A program made the translations under genes and the position numbers. Positions 36,520 to 44,456 of a stretch of DNA of 64,000 nucleotides are shown here, one piece after another (the stretch's first letter is position 1; each line of letters starts with the position of its first letter). The notes under the pieces were generated by a model. That model was not told the origin of the DNA, ran no database searches, and saw only the letters and a list, made by a program, of their open reading frames with translations. Source of the DNA: CAVQMC01 sp963713505 (GTDB taxonomy: Bacteria > Bacteroidota > Ignavibacteria > Ignavibacteriales > Ignavibacteriaceae); the NCBI GenBank assembly GCA_963713505.1, contig CAVQMC010000007.1, positions 124,001 through 188,000 on the forward strand, in the 5' to 3' direction.

Positions 36520-36975
36520 ATGTTTCAAATTTATAATTCAAAACAAAAAATATTTTTATTGTTTCTAATTTCGTTTCCTCTATTTTCTCTTTATTCATGC
36601 CGGGTTCAATATGTTGCATCTTACGATCAGGTAGTCCAGAATGAAATAATAAAAATTTCTTCCGAAGTGGATATGTTTTACGGAAAACTTTTAGAAACAC
36701 CGGAAGATCAAAGAAGTTATGACGATTTCAAAGATGACTATTTAAAAATAGAAGTTGATTTAAGAACACTTCTTACTAGAAATGAAATTAGACCTTTAAA
36801 TGATGAATCGATCCAGCAGACAAAAAACGCTTTAGATCTCTGGCTTGATGATAAAGATCAGCATAGAACCAAAAATACTGTTAGCGATTTTACACTTAAA
36901 CTTCACAGGAAACAGTTTCAAAGAATATTTGTAGCAATGGCAATCGGAGAAAGCGTAAAAGAAAAAACGGATTAA
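36520..36975 (+). CDS. Predicted lipoprotein, unknown
   Basis: The 151-residue protein has a basic start, a hydrophobic stretch and a lipobox-like sequence ending LYSC (Cys27), then a helical, charged mature part (EIIKISSEVDMFYGKLLETP, EDQRSYDDFKDDYLKIEVDL). I recognise no family. It belongs by spacing to the patatin/lysozyme set and would be placed on the periplasmic side of a membrane. Confidence 0.65.
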   Translation: MFQIYNSKQKIFLLFLISFPLFSLYSCRVQYVASYDQVVQNEIIKISSEVDMFYGKLLETPEDQRSYDDFKDDYLKIEVDLRTLLTRNEIRPLNDESIQQTKNALDLWLDDKDQHRTKNTVSDFTLKLHRKQFQRIFVAMAIGESVKEKTD

Positions 36976-36997
36976 TTGAAAATATTATGGAGTTAAA

Positions 36998-37324
36998 ATG
37001 AATTTTGATATCAGTAAAGTTTTAAATGATATGAAAAACGCTGCAATTAATGCTGTTAAAGATGATATAAAAATCATTCCTCCTTATTTGGAACATATAT
37101 TTGAAAATCAAAAAGAAGATCTGGAAACCCTTGCCGATGCAAAAATAAAAGGCAAAATTTCTGATAAAGAATTTCAGCATGAATTAGAAAGAGAAAAGAA
37201 AGTTGTAGAATCCGAAATGCTTACATTACAAATTATTGCAAAAGCTGATGCACAAAAGGCAATTAATGCTGCTGCGGATGTACTTCAAAAAGCTGTTGAT
37301 ACTGCAATAAATGGAATTTTATAA
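36998..37324 (+). CDS. Small helical protein, unknown
   Basis: The 108-residue protein has no signal peptide or membrane helix and is predicted almost entirely helical (ISKVLNDMKNAAINAVKDDI; AKADAQKAINAAADVLQKAV). It resembles amphipathic or coiled-coil helix bundles and ends the four-gene set begun by the patatin gene. A GGAG site lies five bases before the ATG. A decayed copy of its 3' end is present at 45261-45347. Confidence 0.65.
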   Translation: MNFDISKVLNDMKNAAINAVKDDIKIIPPYLEHIFENQKEDLETLADAKIKGKISDKEFQHELEREKKVVESEMLTLQIIAKADAQKAINAAADVLQKAVDTAINGIL

Positions 37325-37369
37325 ATGGAATTCAATTTTGAAACTTTTTATTTATCCTTTATTAAATAG

Positions 37370-37504
37370 TTAATTGAATTTTTGATCAAGAGAACTGCTG
37401 TTATTTTTTGCATTCTTCTTTTCTCTTTTTGCCGCTTTTTTTTCTTTCATTGTTTTTTGCGGTTCTTTCTTCGAACTCTTTTTTGTGTTTTGATCTTTAC
37501 TCAT
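37370..37504 (-). CDS. Small Lys-rich protein (44 residues)
   Basis: A short frame on the - strand encodes 44 residues, strongly basic and Lys/Ser/Asn-rich, starting MSKDQNTKKSSKKEPQKTMK. It ends SSSLDQKFN. A good ribosome binding site (GGAAAG) lies seven bases before the ATG. It occupies the gap between the helical-protein gene and the radical SAM gene. Low complexity means a chance frame cannot be excluded. Confidence 0.45.
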   Translation of the reverse strand: MSKDQNTKKSSKKEPQKTMKEKKAAKREKKNAKNNSSSLDQKFN

Positions 37505-37573
37505 TTTATCTTTCCTATTATTTTGTTTTTTAATAATGTCTAAAACTTAAATAGACTTTTTTTAATCAATTAA

Positions 37574-39118
37574 TTATACAGCAATTTTTTCAATGCTTGT
37601 TTTCAGATAAGCATTTTGATCATGATAAATAGCACCTTCAGGCAGCCATTCCCATAAAGGCCCAACTTCATTTTTCATATTATTTAAAAAGAAGCCCGGA
37701 AGATCCGCTGTTTCCTGTTCAAAATAAGCATTAAATTTTAAATCAGAATTAAGGTGCTTTAAAATTTGCTTATTATAAGCAACTCTGCCGAAACCCTCTT
37801 CTGAAATGGCACGAACCACATTCATCCAGCGTGGAATAAATGCTTTTGTAGCAACTAATCTTTTTGCAATTGCTCTCCAAGAAAAAGTATGTTCTCCAAG
37901 ATCTATAATATGTGAATAAAATTCAGTCCATGAATAGTTCAATGGTTTTACATTCATTGCATGATTATTATCAAGAAAATGAAAAGGAAACGGTAAAACT
38001 CTATTTAATTTTTGATATTCCAAATTAAGCGGTGCAGCTTGTCCGAAGGCTGATAATAAAGAATAACCCGGAAATGCGCCGGGAGTAAGATCAACAAACT
38101 TCTTTGTTAATTCAAATGGTTCTTCTCCTTTATCTGCGTCCAATCCCAAAACAAAATTTGTCTGAACATAAGGAATATATCGTAGTATCATATTAATTTG
38201 TTCGGCAATATGTTTTACTTTATCCATTCCGGTCATACTGCCGGTTTTTGACTTATTCCCGAGATCATACCAAGACTCAATACCCGGAAGCATAGCTCCG
38301 AATCCATTTCGTTTTAATCTTTTTACATGCGGTTCCGATAGTAATGATAAACTGCTTTCGGCAATAAAATCTATACTGTTTTCCGGTACAACTTCTTCTA
38401 TTGCGTCCATGTATTCATCAAACCGGATCCCAAAATTCGGATCGTGCCAGCCTACAAGCGGCCGTTTAAATTTTGTTAAAAGAAAAGCCAAGTCTTCTTT
38501 CATCACATCAAAATCCAAAGGTTTATAAGCTACCGTGGAATCAATACAAAAACTGCATGTATATGGACAACCTAAACTGCCGAGCATCGGAACCATTTTA
38601 ATTAAAGGAGCCTTCCGAAGAGTCGGTTCAATAAATTTCCATCTTTCTTTTACACCGGGAAGACTCAATGGTTGAGATTTAGCTGTTAGATGTAAACCAT
38701 ATGGCCGGTGTCGGGAATTATCCGTTAAAATAATCTGAATGGTTTTTTTATCCGTAAAACCTACGACATAATCAAAATAATTTAATGCATCTTCCGGATA
38801 GCAGCGGGCATGCGGTCCGCCCAGAACTGTTACGGCTCCGCGTGATCGTAATAAATTACTTAATGCATAAGCAGTTTGTGCTGCTTCGGTAAAAGCACCA
38901 ATAAAGATTATATCGGCTTTTTGAGGCAATTCACTTAATAAATCTTCTTTTCCTGTATAACAGATATATGTAACATTGTGTCCTTCTTCTTCACACCATA
39001 CTCCAACAACCTGCGGCATTATACTTGCAAAATTTGCATTCATAATTCGTGCAAATAACTTTTTATTCGGTTTTTTCGATACAAGATCAATAATTCCAAT
39101 TTCCAACTTTCTGCTCAT
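37574..39118 (-). CDS. B12-binding-type radical SAM protein
   Basis: The protein of about 514 residues has an N-terminal cobalamin-binding-like Rossmann region (IIFIGAFTEAAQTAYALSNL, then AVTVLGGPHARCYPEDAL). A radical SAM core follows with the CX3CX2C cluster motif CPYTCSFC. Such enzymes generate a 5'-deoxyadenosyl radical and often methylate unactivated carbons. The substrate here is unknown. ATG 39118 is preferred to TTG 39136 because GAAAGG lies seven bases before it. Downstream, 37505-37573 is a short gap. The upstream gap 39119-39377 holds a palindrome (see 39251). Confidence 0.82.
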   Translation of the reverse strand: MSRKLEIGIIDLVSKKPNKKLFARIMNANFASIMPQVVGVWCEEEGHNVTYICYTGKEDLLSELPQKADIIFIGAFTEAAQTAYALSNLLRSRGAVTVLGGPHARCYPEDALNYFDYVVGFTDKKTIQIILTDNSRHRPYGLHLTAKSQPLSLPGVKERWKFIEPTLRKAPLIKMVPMLGSLGCPYTCSFCIDSTVAYKPLDFDVMKEDLAFLLTKFKRPLVGWHDPNFGIRFDEYMDAIEEVVPENSIDFIAESSLSLLSEPHVKRLKRNGFGAMLPGIESWYDLGNKSKTGSMTGMDKVKHIAEQINMILRYIPYVQTNFVLGLDADKGEEPFELTKKFVDLTPGAFPGYSLLSAFGQAAPLNLEYQKLNRVLPFPFHFLDNNHAMNVKPLNYSWTEFYSHIIDLGEHTFSWRAIAKRLVATKAFIPRWMNVVRAISEEGFGRVAYNKQILKHLNSDLKFNAYFEQETADLPGFFLNNMKNEVGPLWEWLPEGAIYHDQNAYLKTSIEKIAV

Positions 39119-39250
39119 TCCTATGCCTTTCTTCAATTTTATAATTCACAATTAGGATAGTAAGTTTAGTATCATTATTTATTCCTTTTATCATTAATAT
39201 CATTAAAGATATAAATTTCATTATTAACACAAATGAATCAAATGGATGGA

Positions 39251-39268
39251 AAAAGGATTAATCCTTTT
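39251..39268. repeat. 18-bp perfect palindrome, AAAAGG/CCTTTT element A
   Basis: AAAAGGATTAATCCTTTT is a perfect palindrome 133 bases upstream of the radical SAM start. It is followed on the + strand by GATTTATAAAAA. Related elements with the same ends and similar right flank occur at 41326-41344 and 41785-41802, and a half-site at 40552-40559. It may be an operator or a weak terminator of the - strand gene at 39378. Confidence 0.55.
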
Positions 39269-39377
39269 GATTTATAAAAATGAAATAAAATCCTTTGAGA
39301 TTTGATTTATTAATCTATTAATTGGAGGTAACTTCCCTTCAATTTTCTTCGGAAATATTTTGTTAAAGTATAAATAA

Positions 39378-39722
39378 TTACGGCAGATTAACTATAATCG
39401 GATTATATGAATTCACATTATTTTGTATTACTGGTTTAAGTATATTGTTTAAATAAGTTTCTATCCCTTCCAAAAATACATTTGGTACAATGGCCCATGT
39501 AACAAATATGTCCGGTCCGTAAACTTGAATTTTTTTATTTTTTCTCTCTTCAAATAATCTATCCCTAATAATTCCTTTACCGATTTTAACTATATTTTTC
39601 ATATCATTACCGCTCCAAATAACGAAAACACCTACGAGGCCATCAAAATAGTTATTATCTAATTTAAGGTGGTTTAATCTGCATCTTGATGAGTACTTGC
39701 ATTTACACCAGTCTAATTCCAT
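39378..39722 (-). CDS. Small protein resembling a GIY-YIG fold, unknown
   Basis: The 114-residue protein has a Cys-rich start (DWCKCKYSSRCRLNHLKL). It then has a segment that follows the GIY-YIG pattern loosely (GLVGVFVIW ... IVKIGKGIIRDRLFEERKNK), with Gly, Lys and Arg at expected positions. The catalytic Tyr residues are not clear, so nuclease activity is doubtful. It is encoded between a response regulator gene and the radical SAM gene, on the same strand. Confidence 0.6.
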   Translation of the reverse strand: MELDWCKCKYSSRCRLNHLKLDNNYFDGLVGVFVIWSGNDMKNIVKIGKGIIRDRLFEERKNKKIQVYGPDIFVTWAIVPNVFLEGIETYLNNILKPVIQNNVNSYNPIIVNLP

Positions 39723-39746
39723 TTTAAAAATCCTGTTTTGGTTTTA

Positions 39747-40436
39747 TTATAAATTTATTATTGAGATACTTTTAGCAATTGTTTTAAGAGTTTCAGTTGA
39801 ATAAGAATAATTTGCAATCTCAAGACGCGTATGTAATGCAAGTTTTTCCATTATATTATGGATATGACTCTTAACTGTGTAAGAAGAAATTTTTATCCTC
39901 TGACCAATCTCTTTATTGCTTAGACCTTCACCAAGCAATTCTATTACTTCACGTTCGCGTTTAGTTAACTTTATAGAACTTTTTAATTTTGATTTTCCTT
40001 CCTTTACAGCATATTCAATTATTTGCGAAAAAAGAGAATCGACTAATGGCCGCGGGAGAATAGTTGATCCCTCAGCAACACTACGTAATGTAATTAAAAA
40101 ATCATCTAAAGATGCATCCTTAAGAATGAAACCATTTGCCCCTGCTTTTACATATTGCAAAATATCTGATTGGATCGGTGCTAGATCCATTATTATTATT
40201 TTTACCTTCGGTAAATTTCTCTTTACTAAACCTACTACTTGCAGACTATTTTGACTCCTAAGTCCTAAATCAATTAAAATTACATCCGGTTTTAACTGTT
40301 TGATATTTTCAATTGGATCTTTTAACCTAGTTTTGGAAGCAATAATTATGAAATCCTTGTGAGGTTTAAGAATTTTAATAATCCCTTCTTTGAGAAGACG
40401 GTTTTCTTCAATAAGAAGTAATTTGATTTTTTTCAT
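39747..40436 (-). CDS. LuxR/NarL-type response regulator, atypical receiver (first)
   Basis: The 229-residue protein has a receiver domain (acidic pair E10-E11, D56 in ILIDLGL, Lys107 in FILKD). A C-terminal LuxR-type helix-turn-helix follows (LTKREREVIELLGEGLSNKE, then IGQRIKISSYTVKSHIHNIM). The conserved Thr/Ser that senses phosphorylation is replaced by Asp (D84 in IIIMDLAPIQSD). The paralogue at 41814 shows the same change. No histidine kinase is adjacent. It probably regulates nearby genes, which is inference. Confidence 0.88.
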   Translation of the reverse strand: MKKIKLLLIEENRLLKEGIIKILKPHKDFIIIASKTRLKDPIENIKQLKPDVILIDLGLRSQNSLQVVGLVKRNLPKVKIIIMDLAPIQSDILQYVKAGANGFILKDASLDDFLITLRSVAEGSTILPRPLVDSLFSQIIEYAVKEGKSKLKSSIKLTKREREVIELLGEGLSNKEIGQRIKISSYTVKSHIHNIMEKLALHTRLEIANYSYSTETLKTIAKSISIINL

Positions 40437-40551
40437 TGTAAAATTTTTAAAAACATTTGTTTTTTTTAATAACTCATTATTAAAGCTAAAATTAAATGAG
40501 CTATTCCTTGAGTTAAATATGCAGCTAATTGAGAACTAAATTCAATCGGTC

Positions 40552-40559
40552 AAAAGGAT
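40552..40559. repeat. AAAAGGAT half-site, element D
   Basis: The gap 40437-40766 (330 bases) contains no clear gene. It holds this AAAAGGAT half-site about 116 bases upstream of the LuxR-type gene at 39747-40436, and a 29-codon frame at 40654. Its - strand reading (ATCCTTTTGA) matches the right arm plus flank of element A. As a half-site it is weak evidence on its own. Confidence 0.3.
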
Positions 40560-40653
40560 GAAAATGGATCTACACCTATGGAGTGAAAAATTATTTATCA
40601 TGAGAATGTTGATCCTCACTCAGCACTGAACAATAAATTGTAAAAAGGAAAAT

Positions 40654-40743
40654 ATGCCTGCTGAATTTATTAACTATTCTGCTTTCAAAATGATTTATAT
40701 AGACAATACGATTTACGTCCAAACCGGCATATCTATTAATTAA
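40654..40743 (+). CDS. Possible 29-residue peptide
   Basis: A short + frame starts six bases after AAAGGA and encodes 29 residues beginning MPAEFINYSAFKMIYIDNTI. It is the only + strand frame with a plausible ribosome binding site between two - strand genes. There is no family support. A chance frame is quite possible. Confidence 0.22.
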   Translation: MPAEFINYSAFKMIYIDNTIYVQTGISIN

Positions 40744-40766
40744 ATGTATTAAATGTTTTAAATAGA

Positions 40767-41282
40767 TTATTTTTTCTGCTTATTATTTACGTTTAGTTCT
40801 TCATTACTTATTTGGATTTTAACATCATGTTCGGTTTGATGAAGTTTAATCCAGTTTTTATATTCCGGATGATATATGTTCTGAAAATACTTTACGTCTT
40901 TGCTGTCTTCAATCATTTGTTGGGAATTACGGTTTTTATAAGAAGAATATTCTTCCCTAAAGCTCTTATCGTTTTCCCATGGATTATGTTCATTTATTAC
41001 AACTTTGTAAGAAAGAAATATATCATAGCTGCTATACCGCGCTGGTAAGTACGAGCTTGAAAACCAATGCCCTCTGCTTTCATAGTAATAATTTCCCTGA
41101 GGTACATAGTAATAAACGTCGATATCAGGTAAATAGTAATATTCAACATAGTCATAACCGGTTGGACCCCAAGCCGGCTGGATGTTCACATTAGATTTTT
41201 CTTTTATACTGTCTTGTGCATTCGAGATACTAGAAATACTCCATAAGAATATTACTAAGATTATCCCAATATAAAAACGCAT
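40767..41282 (-). CDS. Exported aromatic-rich protein, unknown
   Basis: The protein of about 171 residues has a signal peptide (ending SISNAQ) and a striking Tyr-rich strand region (WGPTGYDYVEYYYLPDIDVY, then YYVPQGNYYYESRGHW). A charged C-terminal half follows. Similar YDYVEYYYLPDI proteins occur as uncharacterised periplasmic proteins in Bacteroidota and related phyla. ATG 41282 is chosen since AAAGGA lies just upstream. A TTG at 41297 would put that site inside the gene. Element C lies 44-62 bases before the start. Confidence 0.7.
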   Translation of the reverse strand: MRFYIGIILVIFLWSISSISNAQDSIKEKSNVNIQPAWGPTGYDYVEYYYLPDIDVYYYVPQGNYYYESRGHWFSSSYLPARYSSYDIFLSYKVVINEHNPWENDKSFREEYSSYKNRNSQQMIEDSKDVKYFQNIYHPEYKNWIKLHQTEHDVKIQISNEELNVNNKQKK

Positions 41283-41325
41283 TTGTATTCCTTTCAAACT
41301 TCAAAATAATAGAACTGCTTTCTGG

Positions 41326-41344
41326 AAAAGGAAACAATCCTTTT
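41326..41344. repeat. AAAAGG/CCTTTT inverted repeat, element C
   Basis: AAAAGGA and TCCTTTT flank a five-base centre (19 bases in all). The element is 44-62 bases upstream of the exported-protein gene at 40767-41282 and 13 bases after the stop of the - strand gene at 41357. The right flank TATTTGCATAAA resembles that of element A. Confidence 0.45.
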
Positions 41345-41356
41345 TATTTGCATAAA

Positions 41357-41707
41357 CTATTTTTTATGCATTATCTGGTTTTTCATCAGCTTACTTTTAT
41401 TTAAACTGTCTGACATTATTCCACGGGGTTCCAAAGTTGAATTTTTATTGTTATTTTCCATCACCATTTTAAGCATTTCCTTATTCCCTGAAATTGAATT
41501 AACAATTTTCATCATTTCTTCCTTGTTACCTTCAGTTTGCTCTATCATCATATTCATCATTTTAGTACGCAACTCTGAATTTGAAGCTATTTTTGTCATC
41601 CAGTTTACAGTTTGATCAACTGAAGTAGTTGTATTTTCTGTTATTTTATCCTGAGCAAATAAGGGGAATGATAAAAACAGTGCTAATAAAATAATTAAAT
41701 TTTTCAT
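41357..41707 (-). CDS. Exported Met-rich protein, unknown
   Basis: The 116-residue protein has a clear signal peptide (MKNLIILLALFLSFPLFAQ). A mature helical region rich in Met and Glu/Lys follows (ELRTKMMNMMIEQTEGNKEE, MMKIVNSISGNKEMLKMVME). The Met pairs recur with spacing suggestive of helix packing or metal contact. I recognise no family. It is located between the second LuxR-type regulator and the aromatic-rich exported protein, all on the - strand. Confidence 0.65.
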   Translation of the reverse strand: MKNLIILLALFLSFPLFAQDKITENTTTSVDQTVNWMTKIASNSELRTKMMNMMIEQTEGNKEEMMKIVNSISGNKEMLKMVMENNNKNSTLEPRGIMSDSLNKSKLMKNQIMHKK

Positions 41708-41784
41708 TCTAATATTTTCCTTTTAATATTTGTCATGCAGGTTACGATGATTTACATGACAAAATCAATAGAGCAAAAGAATGA

Positions 41785-41802
41785 AAAAGGGACTACTCTT
41801 TT
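41785..41802. repeat. AAAAGG/CTTTT inverted repeat, element B
   Basis: AAAAGGG and CTCTTTT pair with one wobble around ACTA. The + strand flank GATAATAAAAA closely matches that of element A (GATTTATAAAAA). The element is 78-95 bases upstream of the gene at 41357-41707 and 12 bases after the stop of the LuxR-type gene at 41814. Confidence 0.45.
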
Positions 41803-41813
41803 GATAATAAAAA

Positions 41814-42506
41814 CTAATCGTCTAATAAAGAAATGTCGTTTGAGGTATTATCTGATTTCTTTGAATCATGCACAAATTTTGCAATTTGAACCCGGGTATG
41901 AAGTGCTAATTTTTCAAGAATATTATGGACGTGGCTTTTTACTGTATAAGTTGATAGATGCAGTTCCTGTGCAATTTCTTTATTTGTAAAACCTTCGGAA
42001 ATAAGATCAATAACTTGTCTTTCTCTTTTTGTCATCCGGACAGCGTTCAAAATTTCGGTGGGATTCGCTTCATTTAAGGCATGGTCAACAATTTGAGAAA
42101 ATAGTGAAGTCGTTAGATTAGTAGGCAGCACTTGGGTACCACCGGCAACAGAACGGATTGTTTTAATAAAATCTGAGACTGTTGCATCTTTTAGAATAAA
42201 TCCCGAAACACCGGCCTGCACAAATTGTAAAACATCAGACTGGGAAGGTATAAGATCCATCATAATTATCTTAGTAGAAGTAAAATTTTTTTTAACTAAT
42301 TTTACCAAATTTATACTGCTTCTATTTCTTAAACCCAGATCAAGTATTATAATCTCTGGTTTACATTTACTTATTATATTAAGGATATTTTCACCATTAC
42401 CTAGGGAATCAGCTACTATCATATCATTCTGCTTTTTAAGCATAGCAGTTAATCCATCTCTTAAGAGGCGGTTATCTTCGATTAATAATAAACGTATCTT
42501 TTCCAT
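41814..42506 (-). CDS. LuxR/NarL-type response regulator, atypical receiver (second)
   Basis: The 230-residue paralogue of the gene at 39747 has a receiver domain (E10-D11, D56 in IILDLGLRNR, Lys107 in FILKD). A LuxR-type DNA-binding domain follows (MTKRERQVIDLISEGFTNKE, then IAQELHLSTYTVKSHVHNIL). The signalling Thr/Ser is again replaced by Asp (D84 in IIMMDLIPSQSD). The two proteins share most of their sequence and probably arose by local duplication. The gap 42507-42682 upstream has no gene. Confidence 0.88.
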   Translation of the reverse strand: MEKIRLLLIEDNRLLRDGLTAMLKKQNDMIVADSLGNGENILNIISKCKPEIIILDLGLRNRSSINLVKLVKKNFTSTKIIMMDLIPSQSDVLQFVQAGVSGFILKDATVSDFIKTIRSVAGGTQVLPTNLTTSLFSQIVDHALNEANPTEILNAVRMTKRERQVIDLISEGFTNKEIAQELHLSTYTVKSHVHNILEKLALHTRVQIAKFVHDSKKSDNTSNDISLLDD

Positions 42507-42682
42507 TATACATTATAGTTCAGTTATTAAAAAATAAAAATTTTTATAAGATAGAAGTATTATTTGAGTTATAATTTATAAATCTTTTAAAAGAATTTCT
42601 AAAATAATTTAAATAACTTTTTAGAGGATATAAACTGAATATATACTAACTTATCGGGTCTCTATATCAAATTTATCTATCG

Positions 42683-43054
42683 CTATTTTTTGATATAAAA
42701 TTCTCCACGAGTATATGCACGGTGGATTATTGATTTTTTTCTTCCAGTTTTAACATAGCCGTTAGCAGTCATCAATGAAGCTATCATTGCTCCGATAAAT
42801 TGCTTTACCCTTCCGGTAAACTTAAACCCTTTTTTCTTTTTTGCTTCATTAAAACATAATTCCGCTACACTTGTAACAGCAGGCATCCCAAATTTTGTAA
42901 GAACCATAGCCTGAATGAATGTTTCGGGTTTCATAACAATATCATATAAAAACTTTCCCTCACCTTTTGCAAGTCCTACAAACTGCGGATAAGCTGACCC
43001 GAAATCTTTTAATTCCGGAATGTTAACTTTTGCAGCAAAAGTTTTTGTTTTCAT
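42683..43054 (-). CDS. Hypothetical basic protein
   Basis: The 123-residue protein lacks a signal peptide. It has a helical centre (DIVMKPETFIQAMVLTKFGM, AVTSVAELCFNEAKKKKG) and a basic C-terminus (GRKKSIIHRAYTRGEFYIKK). The charge pattern and the C-terminal beta-like element would suit nucleic-acid binding, but I recognise no family. It stands alone between a response regulator and the sigma factor. Confidence 0.6.
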   Translation of the reverse strand: MKTKTFAAKVNIPELKDFGSAYPQFVGLAKGEGKFLYDIVMKPETFIQAMVLTKFGMPAVTSVAELCFNEAKKKKGFKFTGRVKQFIGAMIASLMTANGYVKTGRKKSIIHRAYTRGEFYIKK

Positions 43055-43221
43055 ATATTACTTCCAAAAGAATCAATTACGTTAATAACAGTTACAATAT
43101 AAGTAAGTAAGTAATAAGTATCAATATATTAAAATTAAAGGATGTATGGCCTTGCAATTATTTTAAAAAAAGTTTTTGTGGATAGAATAATATTGATGAT
43201 AGACAATATTTGAAGTAATTA

Positions 43222-44082
43222 TTAGCCTAAATAATCCCTTAGCCCATTTATTTTTTTTGAATTTCTCAATTTTCTCAATGCTTTATCTTTTATCTGTCTA
43301 ATACGTTCGCGGGTAAGGTTGAACTTATCTCCTATTTCTTCAAGAGTTGCTTTTTTATTGCTCCCGATCCCGAACGAAAGCCTAATAACTTCCTGTTCTC
43401 TTTCATCTAGAATTGAAAGAATTGAGGAAATATCGTTGACCAAAGAATCGTTAATTAAAATTTGATCGGGTTTAATTTGATTTTTATCTTCAAAAATATC
43501 CATGAACGTTGTCTTGTTGTCGTCACTGCTGCTCAAAGGAGCGTCAATAGAAAAATGGCGGCTAGATAATTTAATTATGTTTGCCATTTCATCTTTGGAA
43601 ACTTCTAGAATTTCAGCAAGTTCTTCTAAGTTTGGTTTTCTTTCGAATTCTTGTTCAAATTCTCTATATGCTTTACTTAGTTTTTTAAGTTCACCGATAC
43701 GGTTAACCGGAAGCCTTACAACTCTTGATTGATCCGCAATTGCAGCCATTATACTTTGTCGTATCCACCAAACAGCATAAGAGATAAATTTAAACCCTCT
43801 TGTCTCATCAAATTTATGCGCTGCTTTAACAAGGCCGATATTTCCTTCATTTATCAAATCACCTAATGAAAGTCCCTGGTTCTGGTACATTTTGGCTACC
43901 GATACAACAAATCTTAAATTTCCATTAACTAATTTATTTTGTGCATTAACATCGCCCTGCCTAATTTTAATTGCTAAATCTATTTCCTCATCCGGGCTTA
44001 ATAAATCAAATTTTCCAATTTCAGAAAAATACTGATCTATAGATTTACTTTCGTTTTTTGTTAGTTGTTTTATTAATTTCAA
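43222..44082 (-). CDS. rpoD: Sigma-70 family RNA polymerase sigma factor (primary-like)
   Basis: The 286-residue protein is a short primary-type sigma factor, as in Bacteroidota. It has region 1.2 (SIDQYFSEIGKFDLLSPDEE) and region 2 (LRFVVSVAKMYQNQGLSLGD, LINEGNIGLVKAAHKFDETR, GFKFISYAVWWIRQSIMAAI). Region 3 follows, then region 4 (LEEIGDKFNLTRERIRQIKD). The long acidic N-terminal region 1.1 of proteobacterial RpoD is absent, which is normal for this group. Whether it is the only housekeeping sigma cannot be told from the window. The 374-base gap upstream (44083-44456) holds no gene that I can support. Confidence 0.85.
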   Translation of the reverse strand: MKLIKQLTKNESKSIDQYFSEIGKFDLLSPDEEIDLAIKIRQGDVNAQNKLVNGNLRFVVSVAKMYQNQGLSLGDLINEGNIGLVKAAHKFDETRGFKFISYAVWWIRQSIMAAIADQSRVVRLPVNRIGELKKLSKAYREFEQEFERKPNLEELAEILEVSKDEMANIIKLSSRHFSIDAPLSSSDDNKTTFMDIFEDKNQIKPDQILINDSLVNDISSILSILDEREQEVIRLSFGIGSNKKATLEEIGDKFNLTRERIRQIKDKALRKLRNSKKINGLRDYLG

Positions 44083-44456
44083 TAAGAATCTCTCTTCTAA
44101 ATGATTTTTCTTAGAAATACAAATGGCTATAATTTTCAGTATAAGATAAACTTAAGAATGATTAAATCCTATACAATTAAATGCTTGCAAATTATGTTCG
44201 TTCGAATCAAGTTATTATTGTTTTTTTTGTTTATCCATATCAACATTTCTTATAATGCTTGTTATTAGCGGCTTTTTAAGTTATGTTAGTAATGTTCTGC
44301 AAAATAAAAATTAGATAAGAGATTTACTGCTTAAAGTACCCCTCTTTTAATAATAAATTTATTTACAAGATAAAAATCCGGTTTATTTATTCTTTATTAT
44401 ATATAATAAAAACACCGGACAACAAATTATTCAAATCAATTTAATAAGGAAAAATT

